Numbered from the stretch's first letter, positions 34,473 through 43,655 are shown. The stretch: 64,000 bases of DNA from Leeuwenhoekiella marinoflava DSM 3653 (GCF_900129005.1 NZ_FQUN01000003.1:186001-250000), one strand, 5' to 3'. The notes: generated by a model from the sequence alone, not told the origin. Made by a program: numbers and translations.

Positions 34473-35957
34473 ATGAAAACAAATAATAAATTATCTCATA
34501 CACTTATTTATTTAATGCTAATACTTGCATTTCTGTTAAGTTGCTCCTCTTCTTCTACAGATGAAGAGCTAACGGAAACCCCTGAAAATCCGGAGAGCCC
34601 CTCGACACCTTCAGAACCTTCAGGATCTACAAATGATATGGATTTCTGGTTGACTAAAGGTGATCGCAGTGCAGAGTTGGCTAAACAATCAGGTAATTTA
34701 AGTTTTGGCTCTAGTCCTAATGGCTATACAAATATAGAGGTAGATGAATCTAAAACCTATCAGACGGTTGATGGTTTTGGGTTTTCATTAACCGGCGGGA
34801 GTGCTCAGGTTATTAATGCATTACCAGCTGATAAAAAGCAAGATTTGCTTCAAGAGCTTTTTGGTACAGGTACAAATGATATTAGCATCAGTTACTTGAG
34901 AATAAGTGTAGGTGCTTCAGATCTTAATGAAGCTCCATTTACTTACAACGATATGCCTAGGGGTGAAACGGATGAAGATCTTTCAGAATTCAGTATAGAA
35001 AAAGATCGTGAAGTTATTGATTTGCTAAAAGAAATACGAGTCATTAATCCGGAAATTAAAATTATGGCCTCCCCGTGGACGGCACCTGTTTGGATGAAAG
35101 ATAACGACAGCTTTGTAGGCGGAAGTTTAAAGCCGGAATATTATGAGGTATATGCAAGTTACTGGATAAAATACTTAAATGCTATGCAAGCGGAAGGGAT
35201 AATCATAGATGCGCTTACCCCTCAAAACGAACCTTTACATGGGGGTAATAATCCTAGTATGGAAATGTCTGCTGTTGAGCAAGCAAATTTTATAAAAAAC
35301 AATCTAGGACCAGCATTGTCTGCAGCTTCAATACCTACAAAAATAGTGGTATATGATCATAATTGCGATAATCCACAGTATCCCATTTCAATCTTAAATG
35401 ACGCAACTGCTAATGCGTTTGTAGATGGATCTGCCTTTCACCTTTATGCAGGGGATATCGCAGCTTTGAGTACAGTGCACAATGCTTTTCCTGATAAAAA
35501 TGTGTATTTCACAGAGCAGTACAATTCTTCTCAGGATGATTTTGGCGGAACTTTAAAATGGCATTTAAAAAATGTAATCATTGGCTCTATGCGCAACTGG
35601 AGTAAAAATGCTCTGGAGTGGAATTTAGCTAACGATTCTGGATTTGGCCCGCATACAGATGGTGGATGCACAGTGTGTAAAGGAGCATTAACCCTAAATG
35701 GATCTACGGTTACCCGAAATGTTGGCTACTACATTGTAGCTCAAGCATCAAAATTTGTACCTGCGGGATCGGTGCGTATAGATAGTGCTATCAAAGGTGA
35801 TTTACATAATGTTGCTTTTCTAACCCCTAAAGGCAAAAAAGTACTTATTGTTGAAAATGACGGTTCTACTAACCTTCCATTCAATATAAAATATAAAGGT
35901 AAATGGGTAGTCACTTCTTTAGATGCAGGAGCGGTAGGTACTTTTATTTGGGAGTAA
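34473..35957 (+). CDS. GH30 family beta-glycosidase lipoprotein (first copy)
   Basis: A 494-residue surface lipoprotein. The ATG at 34473 gives the signal ending AFLLSC (Cys24), then a Ser/Thr/Pro/Glu linker (about 27-55). The TIM barrel starts TYQTVDGFGFSLTGGSA; the acid/base Glu253 is in PQNEPLH and the nucleophile Glu348 in VYFTEQY, with a side beta-sandwich at the C-terminus. GH30 members cut beta-1,6-glucan, glucosylceramide or xylan; the YFTEQ nucleophile region and the locus favour beta-1,6-glucanase or beta-glucosidase activity. It is 9 bp from the GH5 gene and homologous to the third enzyme. Confidence 0.88.
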   Translation: MKTNNKLSHTLIYLMLILAFLLSCSSSSTDEELTETPENPESPSTPSEPSGSTNDMDFWLTKGDRSAELAKQSGNLSFGSSPNGYTNIEVDESKTYQTVDGFGFSLTGGSAQVINALPADKKQDLLQELFGTGTNDISISYLRISVGASDLNEAPFTYNDMPRGETDEDLSEFSIEKDREVIDLLKEIRVINPEIKIMASPWTAPVWMKDNDSFVGGSLKPEYYEVYASYWIKYLNAMQAEGIIIDALTPQNEPLHGGNNPSMEMSAVEQANFIKNNLGPALSAASIPTKIVVYDHNCDNPQYPISILNDATANAFVDGSAFHLYAGDIAALSTVHNAFPDKNVYFTEQYNSSQDDFGGTLKWHLKNVIIGSMRNWSKNALEWNLANDSGFGPHTDGGCTVCKGALTLNGSTVTRNVGYYIVAQASKFVPAGSVRIDSAIKGDLHNVAFLTPKGKKVLIVENDGSTNLPFNIKYKGKWVVTSLDAGAVGTFIWE

Positions 35958-35966
35958 AATAGAACT

Positions 35967-37697
35967 ATGAGAAATTTGAAGTTTGCACTATTTGTATTTA
36001 TACTGTGTGGTATAAGCGGTTTTAGTCAGGGTTTTTTAAAAGCAGAAAATACTAAAATAGTTGATGAGAAAGGCGAAAATGTATTGCTTCGTGGTATTGG
36101 TCTAGGCGGTTATATGCTGCAGGAAGGCTATATGCTCAAAGTTCCGTTTTCTGGTCAACAATATGTTTTTAAAAAACATATAGAACAACTGGTAGGTAAA
36201 GAGAAAACAGAAACTTTTTACAAAGCCTGGCGCAAAAACCATATGCAAAAACGTGATGTTGATTCTTTGAAAAAATGGGGGTTTAATTCTATACGATTAC
36301 CCTTGCATTATAACCTGTTTACACTTTCTGTAGAAGAGGAACCTATTAAAGGAAAAAACACTTGGCTTGAAGAAGGCTTTCAACTTACAGATTCATTGCT
36401 TTCTTGGTGTAAAACAAATAAGATGTATTTGATTTTAGATATGCACGCCGCTCCCGGTGGACAAGGTCATGATGTGAATATTTCAGATAGAGATCCTTCA
36501 AAACCTTCGCTTTGGGAAAGTCAAGCAAATCAAGAGAAACTTATCGCCTTATGGCAAAGAATAGCTCAGCGTTACAAAGAGGAACCTTGGATAGCAGCTT
36601 ATGATTTAATCAATGAGCCAAACTGGACTTTTGAAGAAGGAAAAAACAAAAATGGGATTGAAGATGTAGAAAACAAACCCTTACGTCAACTTCTTGAAAA
36701 ACTAACAAAGGCAGTGCGTGAGATAGATAAAAATCATATTGTAATAATCGAAGGTAACGGATGGGGTAACAATTACAAAGGCATACTGCCACCCTGGGAT
36801 GATAATATGGTACTGAGTTTTCATAAGTATTGGAATTATAATGATTCTGCCTCAATACAGCAGTTTTTAGACTATCGAAAACAATATACTATACCGGTTT
36901 GGTTAGGTGAATCTGGTGAGAATTCTAATGTCTGGTTCAGGGATGCCATTGCGCTGATGGAAAAAAATAACATTGGCTGGTGCTGGTGGCCTCTTAAAAA
37001 GTTAGGTTTTAATAATCCATTAGAGATTAAAGTAAATAAGGCTTATCAGGACTTATTGGATTATTGGGAAGGTAACGCAGAAAAACCATCTGAACAAAAT
37101 GCTTTTGAAGCGCTTATGCAGTTGGCAGAAAATACTAAAATAGAAAATTGTATCGTGCATTACGATGTATTGGATGCGATGATTAGACAGCCTAAAAGTG
37201 GGCGGGCTATCCGTTTTAAAACAAATTCTCTAAAGCAAGATTTAATAATTCAAGCAACTGATTATGATCTGGGTACAGATGGCGTCGCTTATCACGATAC
37301 GGTGTCTGCAAACTATCATATTTCAACGGGTAAAGAGCGTCAAAGCTGGAATTTAGGAAGAACGTATCGCAACGACGGAGTGGATATTTTTAAAAACAAC
37401 AAAGGGCTTTTATATGTTGGAGATCTTGAGCGTGAGGAGTGGTTGCAGTATACGTTAGAAGCTAAAGAAGCAGGTGATTATACTATTTCCTTGAAAGTAA
37501 ATTCAGAGAATGAATCAGCGCAGATTTCTGTTTTGGTAAATAATCTTGAGACAACAAGTTTTAAAATTTTAAAGAATTTAAAGGAGTGGACCTGGACTCA
37601 ACCGCATCAAATAAAACTTAATAGTGGGAAAAACACTATTAGGCTTCAAATCAAACAAGAAGGTTTCAATCTAAAAAGCCTTAAAATCAGTAAATAA
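35967..37697 (+). CDS. GH5 family glucanase with C-terminal CBM6-like domain
   Basis: 576 residues with a signal peptide (FILCGISGFSQG). The barrel begins LLRGIGLGGYML, as in exo-1,3-glucanase-like GH5 enzymes; acid/base Glu217 is in YDLINEPNW and nucleophile Glu315 in VWLGESGEN, with HYNLF and DMHAAPGGQ on the catalytic face. After about residue 420 a beta-sandwich with DYDLGTDGVAYHDT and LEREEWLQYTL matches CBM6, which often binds beta-glucan ends. Predicted to be periplasmic or secreted and to act on beta-1,3 or beta-1,6-linked glucose. Flanked by two GH30 genes. Confidence 0.85.
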   Translation: MRNLKFALFVFILCGISGFSQGFLKAENTKIVDEKGENVLLRGIGLGGYMLQEGYMLKVPFSGQQYVFKKHIEQLVGKEKTETFYKAWRKNHMQKRDVDSLKKWGFNSIRLPLHYNLFTLSVEEEPIKGKNTWLEEGFQLTDSLLSWCKTNKMYLILDMHAAPGGQGHDVNISDRDPSKPSLWESQANQEKLIALWQRIAQRYKEEPWIAAYDLINEPNWTFEEGKNKNGIEDVENKPLRQLLEKLTKAVREIDKNHIVIIEGNGWGNNYKGILPPWDDNMVLSFHKYWNYNDSASIQQFLDYRKQYTIPVWLGESGENSNVWFRDAIALMEKNNIGWCWWPLKKLGFNNPLEIKVNKAYQDLLDYWEGNAEKPSEQNAFEALMQLAENTKIENCIVHYDVLDAMIRQPKSGRAIRFKTNSLKQDLIIQATDYDLGTDGVAYHDTVSANYHISTGKERQSWNLGRTYRNDGVDIFKNNKGLLYVGDLEREEWLQYTLEAKEAGDYTISLKVNSENESAQISVLVNNLETTSFKILKNLKEWTWTQPHQIKLNSGKNTIRLQIKQEGFNLKSLKISK

Positions 37698-37714
37698 ATT
37701 AAGAATTAACATAG

Positions 37715-39118
37715 ATGAAATTCAATAAACACCCCTACTTGCTTTTGTGCTTGTTCAGCTTTTTTCAGAGTTGTTCTGTTTCAGAAAAAAAATCTGATGA
37801 AGCTGCGATTTATGTAACTTCTCTTGATGAGAAATCCTTGATTGAAAAGCGTGAAATTCATTCAGAAACTATTGATACTTCATTAATTGATGAGGTTATA
37901 ACTCTATCTGATTCTATCACTTATCAAACCATGGATGGTTTTGGTTATACACTTACCGGTGGTAGTGCCTTACACATTCACAAGATGAGCGATACTGCAC
38001 GTGCAAATTTGCTTAATGAACTTTTTGATACCACTCAATTAGGAGTGAGTTATTTAAGATTGAGTATAGGTGGCTCTGACCTTGATGCTTCTCCTTTTTC
38101 TTATGATGATTTACCTAGTGGTGAAACAGATGAAACGCTTGAGCATTTTTCTTTAGCGCAAGACACTTTACACTTAGTTCCTATTTTAAAAGAAATATTG
38201 AATATAAATCCAGATATCAAAATTTTAGGTTCTCCGTGGTCACCGCCTGTGTGGATGAAAGATAACGGAGATACCCGCGGAGGTAGTCTGTTACCAGAAT
38301 ATTATGATGCTTATGCTGCCTATTTTGTGAAATATATTAAAGCAATGAAAGCTAACGGTATAAAGATAGATGCGATAACCATACAAAATGAGCCCTTACA
38401 TCCAGGTAATAATCCCAGTCTTCTAATGAAAGCTCCGCAACAGGCAGCATTTATTAAAAATCATTTAGGTCCTGTATTTAAAAAAGAAAACATTGAGACG
38501 AAGATCATTATTTATGATCACAATGCAGACCGCCCAGATTATCCCATTACCATATTAAATGACCCGGAAGCAGCTCAATATATTGATGGATCTGCGTTTC
38601 ATTTATATGGGGGAACTATAAGTGCTTTAGAGGAAGTGCATAAAGCGCATCCTGATAAAAACCTCTACTTTACAGAACAGTGGGTAGGTGCGCCCGGTGA
38701 TTTTGCTAAGGAACTTTCTTGGCATACTGAAAACTTGATTATAGGGGCGCCTCGCAACTGGTGTAAAACCGTTTTAGAATGGAATCTGGCAGCAGATCAA
38801 AATCAAGACCCCCATACAGACCGGGGTGGCTGTGACCGCTGTTTAGGGGCAATAACTATTAATGGAGATGCAGTTACCCGAGAGCCCGCGTATTATATCA
38901 TAGGGCAAGCTTCAAAATTTGTTAAGCCGGGCTCAGTGCGTATAGCGTCTACAATGCCCAATGAGATTCCTAATGTAGCGTATAAAACTCCTGATGGAGG
39001 AATAGTTGTTATCATTCAAAACACCTCAAAAACAAGTAAAAAAATTCAGGTGCAGATCAATGATTCTAATCTTTTAGTGGCACTCGCTTCAGGGGATATA
39101 GGTACACTAGTATTCTAG
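37715..39118 (+). CDS. GH30 family beta-glycosidase lipoprotein (second copy)
   Basis: 467 residues with a short lipoprotein signal (FFQSC, Cys20). The barrel motifs mirror the first GH30: TYQTMDGFGYTLTGGSA, acid/base Glu226 (IQNEPLH) and nucleophile Glu321 (LYFTEQW), with the same 95-residue spacing between the two glutamates as in the other copy. Residues around the sites differ (PWTAP versus PWSPP; EQY versus EQW), so the paralogues may have split endo- and exo-type roles. It ends the locus; no terminator is evident before the long spacer that follows. Confidence 0.88.
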   Translation: MKFNKHPYLLLCLFSFFQSCSVSEKKSDEAAIYVTSLDEKSLIEKREIHSETIDTSLIDEVITLSDSITYQTMDGFGYTLTGGSALHIHKMSDTARANLLNELFDTTQLGVSYLRLSIGGSDLDASPFSYDDLPSGETDETLEHFSLAQDTLHLVPILKEILNINPDIKILGSPWSPPVWMKDNGDTRGGSLLPEYYDAYAAYFVKYIKAMKANGIKIDAITIQNEPLHPGNNPSLLMKAPQQAAFIKNHLGPVFKKENIETKIIIYDHNADRPDYPITILNDPEAAQYIDGSAFHLYGGTISALEEVHKAHPDKNLYFTEQWVGAPGDFAKELSWHTENLIIGAPRNWCKTVLEWNLAADQNQDPHTDRGGCDRCLGAITINGDAVTREPAYYIIGQASKFVKPGSVRIASTMPNEIPNVAYKTPDGGIVVIIQNTSKTSKKIQVQINDSNLLVALASGDIGTLVF

Positions 39119-39660
39119 AAGACTATAGGTGAAATTCCAAATAAAAGCATAATGAAACCGCACTGAAACCACACTCCAACCACACTCCAACCACACTCCA
39201 ACCACACTTTACCACAAAATATGTGGGTGAATGTGGTTTGAGTATGGACTGACTTTTGGGTTACTTATAAGCATTCCTATCCTATCAATAGTGTATGTAT
39301 AGCTATACGGGATTATGCGAATAGTTTAGAATAAGGTGTATTTAGAGGAGTGAAAAATGCAGCATTCTATTCTGTACAGATTAACTACATTTTTTGCTTA
39401 AACATAACAATTAGACTTGATCCGAAAATATTTTATGTATATGTGAAAGCTTCATTCTAGCCTAAGAAGAAGATTTTTAAAGTAAAAGTTTCAGAAGCTA
39501 ATCAAACGGGAAAAATTGAGCAAAGCAGTGCAGTCATGATTACTGTCGGCATATTCATATTAACGGGTCTTGTATTGTTTTTTTTATATAACAAAACCAT
39601 TTTATTAGGAACAACCATGCTTGCTATACATTTTAGAAAGCCAGAAGCGTTTACGATAAT
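39119..39660. other. 540-bp spacer with an 11-bp tandem repeat
   Basis: No gene is supported. Contents: the tandem repeat at 39156-39210; complementary TGTGG-containing sequence just downstream (39221-39238) that can pair with it; and a 42-codon frame (39536-39664) with one hydrophobic stretch and a short preceding open region, probably a remnant. Base composition is like the surroundings. Confidence 0.5.
39156..39210. repeat. 11-bp tandem repeat (AACCACACTCC)
   Basis: Five consecutive units: one degenerate (39156-39166), three perfect (39167-39199) and one with TTT at its end (39200-39210). The downstream ATGTGGGTGAATGTGGTTT can form a hairpin with it. Confidence 0.85.
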
Positions 39661-40971
39661 CTAAGATTCGTTCTTTTCCCTTCTTTTACTTATTTCAGAG
39701 AGGCTGATGCCTTTTTCGCTATTGTAATGTGTGTTCTTAGGGCTTCCGATGATTTGTGATGAATATACTCCAGAATGGCCAGAGAAGAGGTAAGCAGTGC
39801 TGCACGCGATGGCGATAAACACGCCAGATTCAATACCAAAAAGTTCAATACCCATAATGGTACACGCAATAGGTGTGTTAGTCGCACCCGCAAAAACGGC
39901 AACAAAACCCATCCCGGCGAGCAAATCCATAGGCAACGGGATAAACCAGATTAATGCATTACCCAGCGTGGCGCCAATGTAAAATAGAGGTGTTACTTCA
40001 CCGCCTTTAAAACCGGCACCTAGGGTGAATGAGGTAAACAATACTTTTACCAGAAAGTCATATTTGTTCATCGTTTCGCTAAACGAATCTACGATGGTAG
40101 GTACACCAAGCCCAATGTATTTTGTGGTGCCGATGCAATACACCACAACTGCAATCACTGCACCGCCAATAAAGGGCCGCAAAGGCGGATACTTGATGTA
40201 CTTTTTGAATTGTGATCCCCAGAAATGTGTGCTTTTTGAAAACAGCATACTTACCAAACCAAAAATGACTCCTGCAAGCAATGCCCACAGCAGATTTACC
40301 GGACTCATTTCAGCGATAGAATTGATGTGGTAATGTGTATGTCCTACATTCCAAGCCTGGCAAAAATAATCAGCTAGAACGGCAGCTAAAAAACTGGGAA
40401 CAATAGCGTCCAGACGAATCCGACCTAAAAGAAGTACCTCAAGTGCAAAAATTCCACCGGCGAGTGGCGTTCCAAAAACCGATGCAAAACCCGCACTGAT
40501 ACCTGCGATTAGCAATATTTTTCGGTCTTGATTATTCAGTTTAAAGAGTTTGGTAAACTGATCTGCAACCGCACCTCCAATTTGCACAGCAGTACCTTCA
40601 CGACCGGCAGAACCCCCAAAAAGATGCGTAGCAATCGTACCAAAAAGTACCAGCGGCGCCATTTTAAACGGTATCACTTTTTTTGGTGAGTGAAATTCTT
40701 CCAGCAGGAGATTGTTACCTTTTACAACACTATTTCCGTATAAATGATAAGAAAGGCCTACGATAAAACCGCCGATGGGCAGTAAGGCGATGATCCATAA
40801 ATGCGATTCGCGATAGTTCGTCGCCCACTCCAGACTGAGTAGAAAAAATGCTGAAATACTACCAGCAATTGCCCCAATCAAGGTGCAAATGATAATCCAT
40901 TTAAAAAGGTAAATCAGAGTAGGAATTTGCTCTATGGAAGAAAGCGCTCGCTTTAATTTATGTATGTTCAT
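39661..40971 (-). CDS. CLC-family antiporter, probable fluoride/proton type (CLC-F)
   Basis: 436 residues with roughly ten to twelve hydrophobic segments. Family motifs: GGSAGREGTAVQIGG with the gating Glu125, a region KGNNLLLEEFH at the place where chloride-type CLCs have GSGIPE, and GFKGGEVTPLFYIGATLGN. GREGT instead of GREGP and the missing GSGIP serine fit the CLC-F group that exports fluoride in exchange for protons. The leader holds a strong match to the fluoride riboswitch, which supports this assignment independently. Annotation as a voltage-gated chloride channel would miss the point. It converges with the glucan locus but is unrelated to it. Confidence 0.85.
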   Translation of the reverse strand: MNIHKLKRALSSIEQIPTLIYLFKWIIICTLIGAIAGSISAFFLLSLEWATNYRESHLWIIALLPIGGFIVGLSYHLYGNSVVKGNNLLLEEFHSPKKVIPFKMAPLVLFGTIATHLFGGSAGREGTAVQIGGAVADQFTKLFKLNNQDRKILLIAGISAGFASVFGTPLAGGIFALEVLLLGRIRLDAIVPSFLAAVLADYFCQAWNVGHTHYHINSIAEMSPVNLLWALLAGVIFGLVSMLFSKSTHFWGSQFKKYIKYPPLRPFIGGAVIAVVVYCIGTTKYIGLGVPTIVDSFSETMNKYDFLVKVLFTSFTLGAGFKGGEVTPLFYIGATLGNALIWFIPLPMDLLAGMGFVAVFAGATNTPIACTIMGIELFGIESGVFIAIACSTAYLFSGHSGVYSSQIIGSPKNTHYNSEKGISLSEISKRREKNES

Positions 40972-40989
40972 ACTGCCGTATATAAATGA

Positions 40990-41028
40990 TTCTACTGCGA
41001 CTCACATTTGTGGCCGTTTTTAGTAGAA
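40990..41028 (-). promoter_or_regulatory. expression platform of the fluoride riboswitch
   Basis: TTCTACT at the 3' edge of the aptamer (complement of 41022-41028) can pair with AGTAGAA (complement of 40990-40996). The alternative pairing would compete with the aptamer. No T run follows it, so translational control of the ATG at 40971 is more likely than termination. Confidence 0.55.
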
Positions 41029-41076
41029 GTCATCAGCTTCATAAGAAGCGGTTTGAGGCAGACCTCATTGCCTGTA
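41020..41076 (-). ncRNA. fluoride riboswitch (crcB motif)
   Basis: On the minus strand the leader reads AGGCAATGAGGTCTGCCTC, then AAACCGC, a TTC/GAA-closed hairpin, and GCTGATGACTTCTAC. This is the conserved layout of the crcB motif (GGCGATGG...AAACGC...GCTGATGACTCCTAC) with the same order and spacing. It starts a few bases after the candidate transcription start and sits 50 bp before the CLC gene, as expected for a fluoride-sensing switch. Decided by recall of the motif; a covariance search would settle it. Confidence 0.88.
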
Positions 41077-41086
41077 ATTGAAAGCG

Positions 41087-41094
41087 CAAAGATA
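41087..41094 (-). promoter_or_regulatory. -7 element of the riboswitch-CLC transcript
   Basis: TATCTTTG on the minus strand matches TAnnTTTG exactly, and the predicted start about 7 bases downstream would fall just before the aptamer. Confidence 0.6.
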
Positions 41095-41199
41095 ACAGAA
41101 AACTTGAAAGGATTTTGATGAAACTCAATTTTCATACGTTAGCAACCTGTTCAATGCTCTAAAATCAATTGATATTGAATTGTACTTCAATAAAAGGTG

Positions 41200-41589
41200 T
41201 TATTGATTCTGATTAAAGAGTACTTTAACGTGTGGTTTGTTGATTTCTAGAATAGCGAAAACACCGAGTAGAATACCTAGAATTCCGGTAAGGCAGTTCA
41301 TTATCGAAGCGATAAGTACAAAAGTATAGTTACGCGCTTCACCAATGTATTTAGCCGCTATGAGTGTCACAACCCCAAAAATAAGACAGACAACAAAGCC
41401 TAAACCGCTTATGACACCAAAGAGGGTAGACATTTCAAAAGGAGCCGAAGCATCGTGTCCTACTTCACTAAAAAGCATATTCATAAAAAAGCCGTAACCC
41501 ACAAAGAATAAAGCGCCAAGAAGATTGAAGATTCCTTTTATGATAAAAAGAACTCTAAAAGTACTGAGGTTGTTCGATTGAATTTCCAT
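41200..41589 (-). CDS. four-TM membrane protein of unknown function
   Basis: 129 residues with four hydrophobic stretches: about 14-35, 47-72 (weaker, includes an acidic loop), 57-82 and 88-112. There is no recognisable catalytic or binding motif and no signal peptide. It reads the same way as the M1 peptidase upstream but is separated from it by a hairpin (41664-41688), and its own function is unknown. Confidence 0.65.
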   Translation of the reverse strand: MEIQSNNLSTFRVLFIIKGIFNLLGALFFVGYGFFMNMLFSEVGHDASAPFEMSTLFGVISGLGFVVCLIFGVVTLIAAKYIGEARNYTFVLIASIMNCLTGILGILLGVFAILEINKPHVKVLFNQNQ

Positions 41590-41663
41590 AATTGATTGAT
41601 GATTTGTTCAACTATAGGTCTTGCAAGACAGAAGTTTGTTACAGTTCACATAACAGCATATAG

Positions 41664-41688
41664 ACCCCGAATGTTGAAAATTCGGGGT
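41664..41688 (-). terminator. hairpin after the M1 peptidase gene
   Basis: ACCCCGAA pairs with TTCGGGGT (41664-41671 with 41681-41688). The arm is GC-rich but no long T run follows on the minus strand, so it is a moderate terminator candidate. Confidence 0.5.
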
Positions 41689-41711
41689 TTATAGCTATAA
41701 AATTCAATTTT

Positions 41712-43655
41712 TTAATTCTGGTATTGAGATACCGGCCAGCTGTCATTAGAAAAGTTTACGTCTGGTAAGATCTTGTTAGGATCTAGCTCTACTTTGCTTA
41801 CTTTTTTATCTGTGTTCAACATATAATTCCAGCTGTTTTCACGTTGCCAGATTTCTACTGGTAGCTCAACTAATTGCGTGGTGTTGTCGTCAAAAGTCAC
41901 CAGCATTTTAACCGGCATAGGGATATCACCTTCGTTAGCAATACTAATCACATAATTATCCTGATAGGGTCTTACGCTTTTTACGGCCAGATCTATATTT
42001 CCGGTACCGTAGAACCATCCTTTAAAGAACCAGGCTAAGTTTTCACCGGCTACATTTTCCATATGGTTGAAGAAATCACGCGGTTGTGGGTGTTTATATG
42101 CCCAAGTTTTGATGTAGGATTTAAATGCGTTATCAAAACGTTCTGGCCCTAAAATATACTCCCGCAACATAAGCAAACCTTGTGCAGGTTTTGCATATGC
42201 AATCATCCCTAAGTTTCGTAAATTAACAGCATCTGGATAGGTGTCTATTCCCTCGCGCGATGGGCTCGTATACCAGCTTACAGAATTACGAGTTTGATTC
42301 AGTCGTGCAGGATATTCACCATTGTTGAATTTCATGGTGCTGTAATAGTTGATAAAAGTATTGAAACCTTCATCCATCCACGCATAGCGACGTTCGTTTG
42401 TGCCCACAATCATCGGAAACCAGTTGTGACCAAACTCGTGATCAGTAACGCCCCAAAGTCCGGCACTTGTAGATTTCCAGCTGCAAAAGCTCAATCCAGG
42501 ATATTCCATTCCACCTATATCAGCAGCTACATTTACTGCAACAGGATAAGGGTACTCATACCACATTTCAGAATTGTTTTCAATAGAGTGCTTTGTGTAT
42601 TCAGTAGAACGTGTCCATGCTTCCTGACCGTTACTTTCAATAGGATAGACAGATTGTGCTACTGCTTTTTTTCCGCTAGGTAAATTAATTTTTGCTGCAT
42701 CCCAGATGAAAGCTTTAGAAGAAGCAAAGGCTACATCGCGGGTGTTTTCCATTTTAAAACTCCATGTCAAGGTACCGCTTTGTTTTGCACGCAAAGACAT
42801 ATCATTTAATTCTTCAGGCTTAACAATATAAACAGTCTCATCACTCTTTTCTGCTTTTTCCATGCGATCGCGCATTGTAGCAGAAAGCACATCTTTTTCA
42901 TTTTGTAATTCTCCAGAGGCCACTACGATGTGGTTAAACGGTGCAGTGATTTTAAAATCATAATCACCGTAATCTAAGTAGAATTCACCAGCGCCTAAAT
43001 AAGGCTCAATATTCCATCCTTCAATATCATCAAGAACTGCTGCACGCGGAAACCATTGTGCTAAAGCATAAATGGTTCCGTTTTTAGTGTCTAAACGTCC
43101 CATACGATCCATACCTTTCACCGGAATTTTATAGGTGAAATTCATAGAAACGGTCGCTTTACCACCGTCAGCAGCGATAGGTTCGTCAAAAAACACTTGC
43201 ATGCGTGTATCGGTAATGATGTGTTTTGAAGAGTTGCTGCGTTTTACTTTCGCTTCAAGATTTGTAATGGTATACCCGCCATCTACATCACCGTTGTAAC
43301 GATTACCGCCTATGGGGGTTGTTAGGTTTCCGCGAGAATTTTCTTTGAAGCGATTTTGCTCCAGATGCATCCAGATAAAATCAAGCTCCTGCGGACTGTT
43401 ATTGGTATATTCTAAAGTGAGTTTACCCGTTATGCTGTGTGCTTCGTCATCTAGTGTAGCTTCAATTTTATAATCGGTTTCGTTTTGCCAGTAGTGTTCA
43501 CCGGGTTTACCGGTTGCGGTGCGAAACTCATTGCCACTGTGCTCTAAGAACTCACTAAAAAGTTGTTGATTGCCTTGCGCTTCTTGCGCGTTGCCTATTG
43601 CAACACCTCCTAAAACAAGAGTTGCTAAGACTAATTTTCGATTCAAAAAATTCAT
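41712..43655 (-). CDS. M1 family zinc metallopeptidase (aminopeptidase-like)
   Basis: 647 residues from the ATG at 43655, chosen because it opens with a signal peptide (LATLVLGGVAIGNAQ); 52 further codons upstream in frame are unlikely. The N-terminal beta-sandwich domain (about 60-250) is followed by the catalytic domain with GGMEYPG (exopeptidase GxMEN-type motif), HEFGH (His406 and His410) and the third zinc ligand Glu429 in WMDEGFNTF. M1 enzymes remove N-terminal residues from peptides, here in the periplasm or at the surface. The C-terminal region is short relative to the classical 800-900-residue aminopeptidases. Confidence 0.9.
   Translation of the reverse strand: MNFLNRKLVLATLVLGGVAIGNAQEAQGNQQLFSEFLEHSGNEFRTATGKPGEHYWQNETDYKIEATLDDEAHSITGKLTLEYTNNSPQELDFIWMHLEQNRFKENSRGNLTTPIGGNRYNGDVDGGYTITNLEAKVKRSNSSKHIITDTRMQVFFDEPIAADGGKATVSMNFTYKIPVKGMDRMGRLDTKNGTIYALAQWFPRAAVLDDIEGWNIEPYLGAGEFYLDYGDYDFKITAPFNHIVVASGELQNEKDVLSATMRDRMEKAEKSDETVYIVKPEELNDMSLRAKQSGTLTWSFKMENTRDVAFASSKAFIWDAAKINLPSGKKAVAQSVYPIESNGQEAWTRSTEYTKHSIENNSEMWYEYPYPVAVNVAADIGGMEYPGLSFCSWKSTSAGLWGVTDHEFGHNWFPMIVGTNERRYAWMDEGFNTFINYYSTMKFNNGEYPARLNQTRNSVSWYTSPSREGIDTYPDAVNLRNLGMIAYAKPAQGLLMLREYILGPERFDNAFKSYIKTWAYKHPQPRDFFNHMENVAGENLAWFFKGWFYGTGNIDLAVKSVRPYQDNYVISIANEGDIPMPVKMLVTFDDNTTQLVELPVEIWQRENSWNYMLNTDKKVSKVELDPNKILPDVNFSNDSWPVSQYQN

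Noticed and set aside
39536-39664. 42-codon plus-strand frame with one hydrophobic stretch
   Set aside because: It overlaps the end of the convergent CLC gene, has no promoter and no conserved features; probably chance or a decayed remnant.
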